Assembly: GCA_964344185.1 (NCBI GenBank) | Contig: CAYFMN010000013.1 | Coordinates: 37,731-101,730 of the forward strand | Reading direction: 5' to 3' | Source: JAJDAT01 sp964344185 | Lineage (GTDB): Bacteria > Nitrospinota > Nitrospinia > Nitrospinales > JAJDAT01 | DNA: 64,000 nucleotides | In this document: positions 60,409-64,000 of the stretch, piece after piece | Layout: each line of letters begins with the position of its first letter | How positions within the stretch are numbered: the stretch's first letter is position 1 | The notes under the pieces: model-generated | The model's database searches: none | The model's input: the letters and a program-made list of their open reading frames with translations, nothing else | Told to the model about the DNA's origin: nothing | Program-made: the position numbers and the translations under genes

Positions 60409-62283
60409 TCAAAAGTAATTGACCGCGGCGCTGACGTACAAAATACCGCTACTGGCGTCTGCTGGGTTGGGTCCAAAGAGTGGATATCCATATACAAGCG
60501 AGAAGTTGGTGGAAGGTCCCCATTGTTCGGTTTTACCTATGTTCACCGAAATTCCTCCGCCTACTCCCGTCAATAGATCGTTGAATTCTCCCGGTTGCCT
60601 GTCTTTGATATAAGTTCTGCCGTGGTCGATAAATCCTAAGAAAGAGATGGTTTGGCGCAAAGTAAGGTCGCCGACTCCGATTGGGTAGTCTGAAGGAAAT
60701 GGCACAGTCCATTCCAGCGAGCTTACATACCCCATATCGCCCGAGATTTCGGATAAAGTGAAACCTCTTACGGTTCCCATACCGCCGACTGCAAATTGAT
60801 CGGGAGAAAGCACTCGTTTGTCCACAACTTGGCCAAAGGCCTTCATTATGAAATAGCTATTTAAGAAGGCAACGCTTTGGTAGCGCGTTAAGTTGAGTTC
60901 TAAAATAGAAACGTCTCCGCGTCCTCTAAAGCGCGAAATTAAAGCTCGATCGTCTGTTTCTGATATGCCGCGGCTTAGTCGTAAGCTCCCAAAAGTTCGC
61001 CCTTGAAAAGAGTCGGTATAATTGCCTCCTAAATCTCCGTAGAAGCCGCGAAGTTGATCGTTACTTGTCGTTTCGCCTAATCTAAAGTTTTTGAAATTTT
61101 TAAAATTGAATCCCGTCTTAAATGCAAGTTGGCCGTATCGGGATCGATAAAGAGGGTGGTTTGCTTCTACGGTAAAAATATTAGTTCTTCCGCCTGCTTC
61201 TAAAGCGTTGAGTTCCCTGCCTAATTTTTGTTCGGAATAAGTGTAGGAAAGACGCAAAGTTGTTCCGTAATAATTTAATGGAAAAATATAATTGGGGGCG
61301 ATAAACCTTTGGTTTAGATTAGAACTTGAGCCTCTAATGGAGAATTGATCGCCAAGAGTTAGTAAGTTGCCAACAGTAGCCGTCAAACCCAAACGGTTTC
61401 TTCCTGTAAACCGGGAACCAAAGTTATCTCCGTCGATTCCATAAGAATAATTTTGAGATTCTTTAACTTCCAAAACAAGGTTTGAAGTTCCAGGAAGTTC
61501 GCCAGGTTTCAAAAGCGATCGTACGGTAACTCCCATCATGTCGTTAAGTTCAAGAAGCGTTCTTTCTAATGTTTGCTCTCTTATATTTTCTTCATCGTCG
61601 ACTCGGGCTAGGAATTTTTTTAGTTCTTCGCCGTTAATTTTTTTGTTTCCAGTTATTTCAATTTTCCCGATTTTTCCTTCAGAAACTTGAAGCGTGACTG
61701 TTCCGTCTTTAATTTTTTGAGCCGGTATATAGGCGCGCGCCAGAAAGTAGCCATTAGAGCCATAAAAAGAAGTGATCTCCTGAGCCATAAGCAGAAGCAG
61801 TCCCATGGTCATTTGACCTCCGTTGCCGAAATTAGCCGCTTTCAAAAGGGTTTTATTGTCAAAAACAGAGTTTCCTTTGATGATTAATTTTTTAACGGCA
61901 AATGCAGGTCCAGCGGATGGGTCAACTACTTTGCGACTATCTGGAACGACGATTTCTGGAGCTTCTTGCTGAGGCGGAGGTTGAAACTTTGGTTGAGATT
62001 GCCTAAGAGACTTTTCTCCAAGACCCGATTCTGTCGACGGAGGAAGAGGAATTTGCGCCAGAAAATCTTCTGGAGAAAAAGGTTGGGTTACAATAATTTC
62101 TGGGATTTTTTGCTTTCCTGGCGCTCCAAATCTGGGGCGGGTTTTTCTTATCAGCTTTTCGCTTAATCCGATTTCAGCTACAGGGGGTAACTTTTCGTCG
62201 TTTTCCTGTTGTTGTGCCATCGATGGTCCTGCGAACAGAAATGTCAACGTGGATAAGATTATTAAAATCTTTTGAAAAAGCAT
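60409..62283 (-). CDS. ShlB/FhaC-type two-partner secretion transporter (TpsB)
   Basis: Signal peptide (about residues 1-23, cleavage near SMA-QQ), a Pro-rich N-terminal region, POTRA domains (FAVKKLIIKGNSVFDNKTL, GKIGKIEITGNKKINGEELK) and a 16-strand-type barrel with the lid/VRGF motif (GTVRGFTLSEISGDMG). It ends in a C-terminal Phe (SAAVNYF). The region before POTRA has two copies of a unit like EIGLSEKLIRKTRPRFGAPG and ESGLGEKSLRQSQPKFQPPP, each followed by PEI(I)V. It exports a TpsA cargo across the outer membrane; no TpsA is recognised nearby. 624 residues is long for the family because of the repeats. Confidence 0.85.
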   Translation of the reverse strand: MLFQKILIILSTLTFLFAGPSMAQQQENDEKLPPVAEIGLSEKLIRKTRPRFGAPGKQKIPEIIVTQPFSPEDFLAQIPLPPSTESGLGEKSLRQSQPKFQPPPQQEAPEIVVPDSRKVVDPSAGPAFAVKKLIIKGNSVFDNKTLLKAANFGNGGQMTMGLLLLMAQEITSFYGSNGYFLARAYIPAQKIKDGTVTLQVSEGKIGKIEITGNKKINGEELKKFLARVDDEENIREQTLERTLLELNDMMGVTVRSLLKPGELPGTSNLVLEVKESQNYSYGIDGDNFGSRFTGRNRLGLTATVGNLLTLGDQFSIRGSSSNLNQRFIAPNYIFPLNYYGTTLRLSYTYSEQKLGRELNALEAGGRTNIFTVEANHPLYRSRYGQLAFKTGFNFKNFKNFRLGETTSNDQLRGFYGDLGGNYTDSFQGRTFGSLRLSRGISETDDRALISRFRGRGDVSILELNLTRYQSVAFLNSYFIMKAFGQVVDKRVLSPDQFAVGGMGTVRGFTLSEISGDMGYVSSLEWTVPFPSDYPIGVGDLTLRQTISFLGFIDHGRTYIKDRQPGEFNDLLTGVGGGISVNIGKTEQWGPSTNFSLVYGYPLFGPNPADASSGILYVSAAVNYF

Positions 62284-62413
62284 GGCCCTTTATTGGAAAA
62301 AGCTTGTACGAGAGCCAATAGATTTTTTTACAAATCTTTTAGGCTTTTTAGAGAATTTAAAGAAGTTAACTAAAAACTCAGATCGATGAAGAGTGAATTT
62401 TTAAAAATTTTCT

Positions 62414-63463
62414 TTAAAAAAGACCTTCCAAGCTTGGTTTCTTCTTGATATCCGGAGAAATATGATTTGCCAAATATGAAAGTATCATTGATATTCTTGG
62501 TTTTTCAGATCCTTTATTATTTTTGATTTCTTTTAAGATTAAATTAACCGCTCTGCCTCCTTCCTCTGTCGCTCGAAATACTAGGTAATCTCCATTTTTT
62601 AAACGAGCGTTTAATTTCGTTCGATTTTTTTCAAAACCTTTTTTAAAGAAATAGTTTCTTAACAAGGCCGACCCACGAACTATTGCTCCGTCTGGAGCTT
62701 TTGAGAAGAAAGGAGCCCCCCAAATAATATTGACCTGCACTAGGCGATTAGATTCATATCCAAAAATATAAATAATCCTGGCTATTCCTGCGTCAGGTAA
62801 TAAATCGGGCACATCTAAATTTAATGAAAGGGTAGATTCGATTTCATTTTTTTCAGTCTTTATTTGATCAGTCGAAATCCCAAAGTCTTTTTTTATCGCA
62901 TTCATAATTTCTTTTTGATTCATACCAAATTTGGCAGACCTATAACCTTCAATAATAAAATCTCCGGAAAATTGTTGGGTTTGAATCTGCGCCTTTTGAG
63001 GAGATACTAGTTTTTGTTGTTCTGGCTCTTTTGGGGGTTGAATCTTTGTTTCTTTTGGTTTGATGAGGCTAACTTGGATCTTTCCCTTGGATCGGATGTG
63101 TTTGCTTGTTAAACGAACGTCTTTTTCTCCCTGTGGATCTGAAGAATAGCCGTTTTCCTGACGATAAATTATTTTACCATCTAAAAGTACCTGTTCAGGC
63201 TCGTTTCCTTTTTGCACTAGTGGAATACTGCGGACGGCGTCTAGAATATTGGAGCTAACAGATTTTCCATCGGATCCCAGTCCAACTTCGACTGCAAAAT
63301 CGCTTATCGCCTTAATTTCAGACTGCTTTCTTTTGGGGAGATTGTTTAAGAACTCAATTCCAGGTTTTGGTTCCGAAAAAGCAGGCTGAATATTATGTAA
63401 AAAAGGAGTTCCGCTATATTCTAAAATAACAAAAAATAAGAACGCTCCAATCCATTTACCCAT
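62414..63463 (-). CDS. Exported protein of unknown function, paralogue of the next gene
   Basis: 349 residues with a signal peptide-like N-terminus (residues 1-30, IGAFLFFVILEYSGTPF) and a Lys/Pro/Gln-rich linker (about 135-165). The C-terminal domain begins FIIEGYRSAKFGMNQKEIMN and continues AGIARIIYIFGYESNRLVQVNIIWG. That domain is repeated in the gene upstream (63524-63925). It lies 130 bp upstream of the TpsB-like gene on the same strand. I do not recognise the family; an envelope role linked to TpsB is only suggested by position. Confidence 0.7.
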   Translation of the reverse strand: MGKWIGAFLFFVILEYSGTPFLHNIQPAFSEPKPGIEFLNNLPKRKQSEIKAISDFAVEVGLGSDGKSVSSNILDAVRSIPLVQKGNEPEQVLLDGKIIYRQENGYSSDPQGEKDVRLTSKHIRSKGKIQVSLIKPKETKIQPPKEPEQQKLVSPQKAQIQTQQFSGDFIIEGYRSAKFGMNQKEIMNAIKKDFGISTDQIKTEKNEIESTLSLNLDVPDLLPDAGIARIIYIFGYESNRLVQVNIIWGAPFFSKAPDGAIVRGSALLRNYFFKKGFEKNRTKLNARLKNGDYLVFRATEEGGRAVNLILKEIKNNKGSEKPRISMILSYLANHISPDIKKKPSLEGLF

Positions 63464-63523
63464 TCGTCTACCTGATACTGGCGGGATTAAGAAAGTTTAC
63501 TGGTAAAAGGGAAGATAAACTTT

Positions 63524-63925
63524 TTAAAACGAGCCTTCTTCAATTTTCATAACATCAGGATTATTGGGATCTTGAATGTATGATAGTCTCAAAGAGAGTT
63601 CTGGTTTTTCTTCTGTTGAGGAATCGGTGTTTTCGTCCTTTTTTGGTTGAGGATTGTTTAAAAGTAGAACAACCATTCTGCCGCTACTGTCCGTACCCCG
63701 GAAAACTAAAACGGAGCCATCATTTAATTTAGCGTTTAATACCAGATTATCTTTGCGAAAACCTTTTCGAGCAAAATAATTTCGAAGCAGGTTAGCGGCT
63801 GAAACAATCTCTCCAGGATCTGGAGCAGGGTTTACGGGTTTTCCCCAAATGACGTTAACTTGGATTAATTTTTTGGATTTATAACCTAAAATATAAACCA
63901 CTCGCGCGACTCCGCCTTCTTCCAT
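63524..63925 (-). CDS. Truncated paralogue of the neighbouring exported protein (possible pseudogene)
   Basis: The protein (VARVVYILGYKSKKLIQVNV..., LRNYFARKGFRKDNLVLNAKLNDGSVLVFRGTDSSGR) matches the second half of the C-terminal domain of its neighbour. The match continues upstream of the ATG (SLLAVTVPKL), but an in-frame TGA at 63959-63961 ends it, and the bases beyond, to the window edge, do not match the start of the domain. So the domain is truncated, the reading frame is broken, or the start is a non-standard codon. No signal peptide of its own. Confidence 0.5.
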   Translation of the reverse strand: MEEGGVARVVYILGYKSKKLIQVNVIWGKPVNPAPDPGEIVSAANLLRNYFARKGFRKDNLVLNAKLNDGSVLVFRGTDSSGRMVVLLLNNPQPKKDENTDSSTEEKPELSLRLSYIQDPNNPDVMKIEEGSF

Positions 63926-64000
63926 TAGTTTTGGAACCGTGACAGCTAACAGACTGTGTCATAAAGTTTTTATAAGTTTTTTTTCATTTAAAAACCGGAT

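Overview
The window comes from an AT-rich (roughly 35-38% GC by eye) Gram-negative, flagellated bacterium. Outer-membrane biology is plain: an Mla-type lipid transport system (mlaD, mlaF, mlaE, and a distant mlaC), a two-partner-secretion barrel, lipoproteins with lipoboxes and a LolB-like protein. A sigma-54-type promoter precedes the flagellar genes, and the order ispE - tRNA-Gln - prs - rplY - pth is typical of delta-proteobacteria-like lineages. TMTC-like TPR membrane proteins and partner-switching regulators also fit a deltaproteobacterial/Nitrospinota-like lineage, but I cannot fix the taxon from the sequence. TTG and GTG starts are common.

Layout. 1-3.0 kb: end of an HD-GYP protein, a trypsin-like protease, and a fructosamine-kinase/LMW-phosphatase pair (protein deglycation). 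3.5-5.8 kb: purB-purC. 5.9-8.0 kb (minus): a YfiR-like periplasmic protein followed by a CHASE8-type histidine kinase. 8.7-18 kb (minus): GAF-PP2C phosphatase, anti-sigma kinase, STAS protein, then mlaE-mlaF-mlaD, a TPR lipoprotein, a DUF58 protein and a BatA/VWA membrane protein. 18.2-26.8 kb (plus): a DUF721-TPR fusion, a LolB-like lipoprotein, ispE, a candidate structured RNA, tRNA-Gln(TTG), prs, rplY, pth and a K+-dependent-type membrane pyrophosphatase. 26.9-28.6 kb (minus): a PilB/GspE ATPase. 28.8-33.5 kb: sigma-54 promoter, fliK, flgD (broken by a 10-N assembly gap), flgE and a Maf/MptE-like gene with an in-frame stop. 33.5-39.5 kb (minus): three tandem TMTC-like multipass/TPR proteins. 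39.8-42.8 kb: a sugar C-methyltransferase-like gene, a GDP-mannose-dehydratase-like gene and a DPM1-like glycosyltransferase.

42.8-47.7 kb is the accessory region. It holds a short palindromic repeat, a complete Ec67-like retron (ncRNA with a perfect 12-bp a1/a2 pair, and a reverse transcriptase fused to a TOPRIM domain), ssrA (tmRNA), and then a patch of toxin-antitoxin cassettes laced with two families of direct repeats, one toxin truncated exactly at a repeat. A 49-residue membrane-protein gene on the minus strand closes the patch. The retron is the most notable system in the window.

47.7-55.7 kb: a TrpF-like barrel gene, then a compact tyrosine/homogentisate catabolic operon (HPPD, short FAH-family hydrolase, homogentisate dioxygenase, flavin reductase, thiolase, acetoacetyl-CoA synthetase) that would take 4-hydroxyphenylpyruvate to fumarate and acetyl-CoA. 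55.7-64 kb: rimO and mlaC (minus), a TRAP-T-like TPR protein and recN (plus), then a TpsB transporter and two paralogous exported proteins of unknown function (minus), the second truncated.
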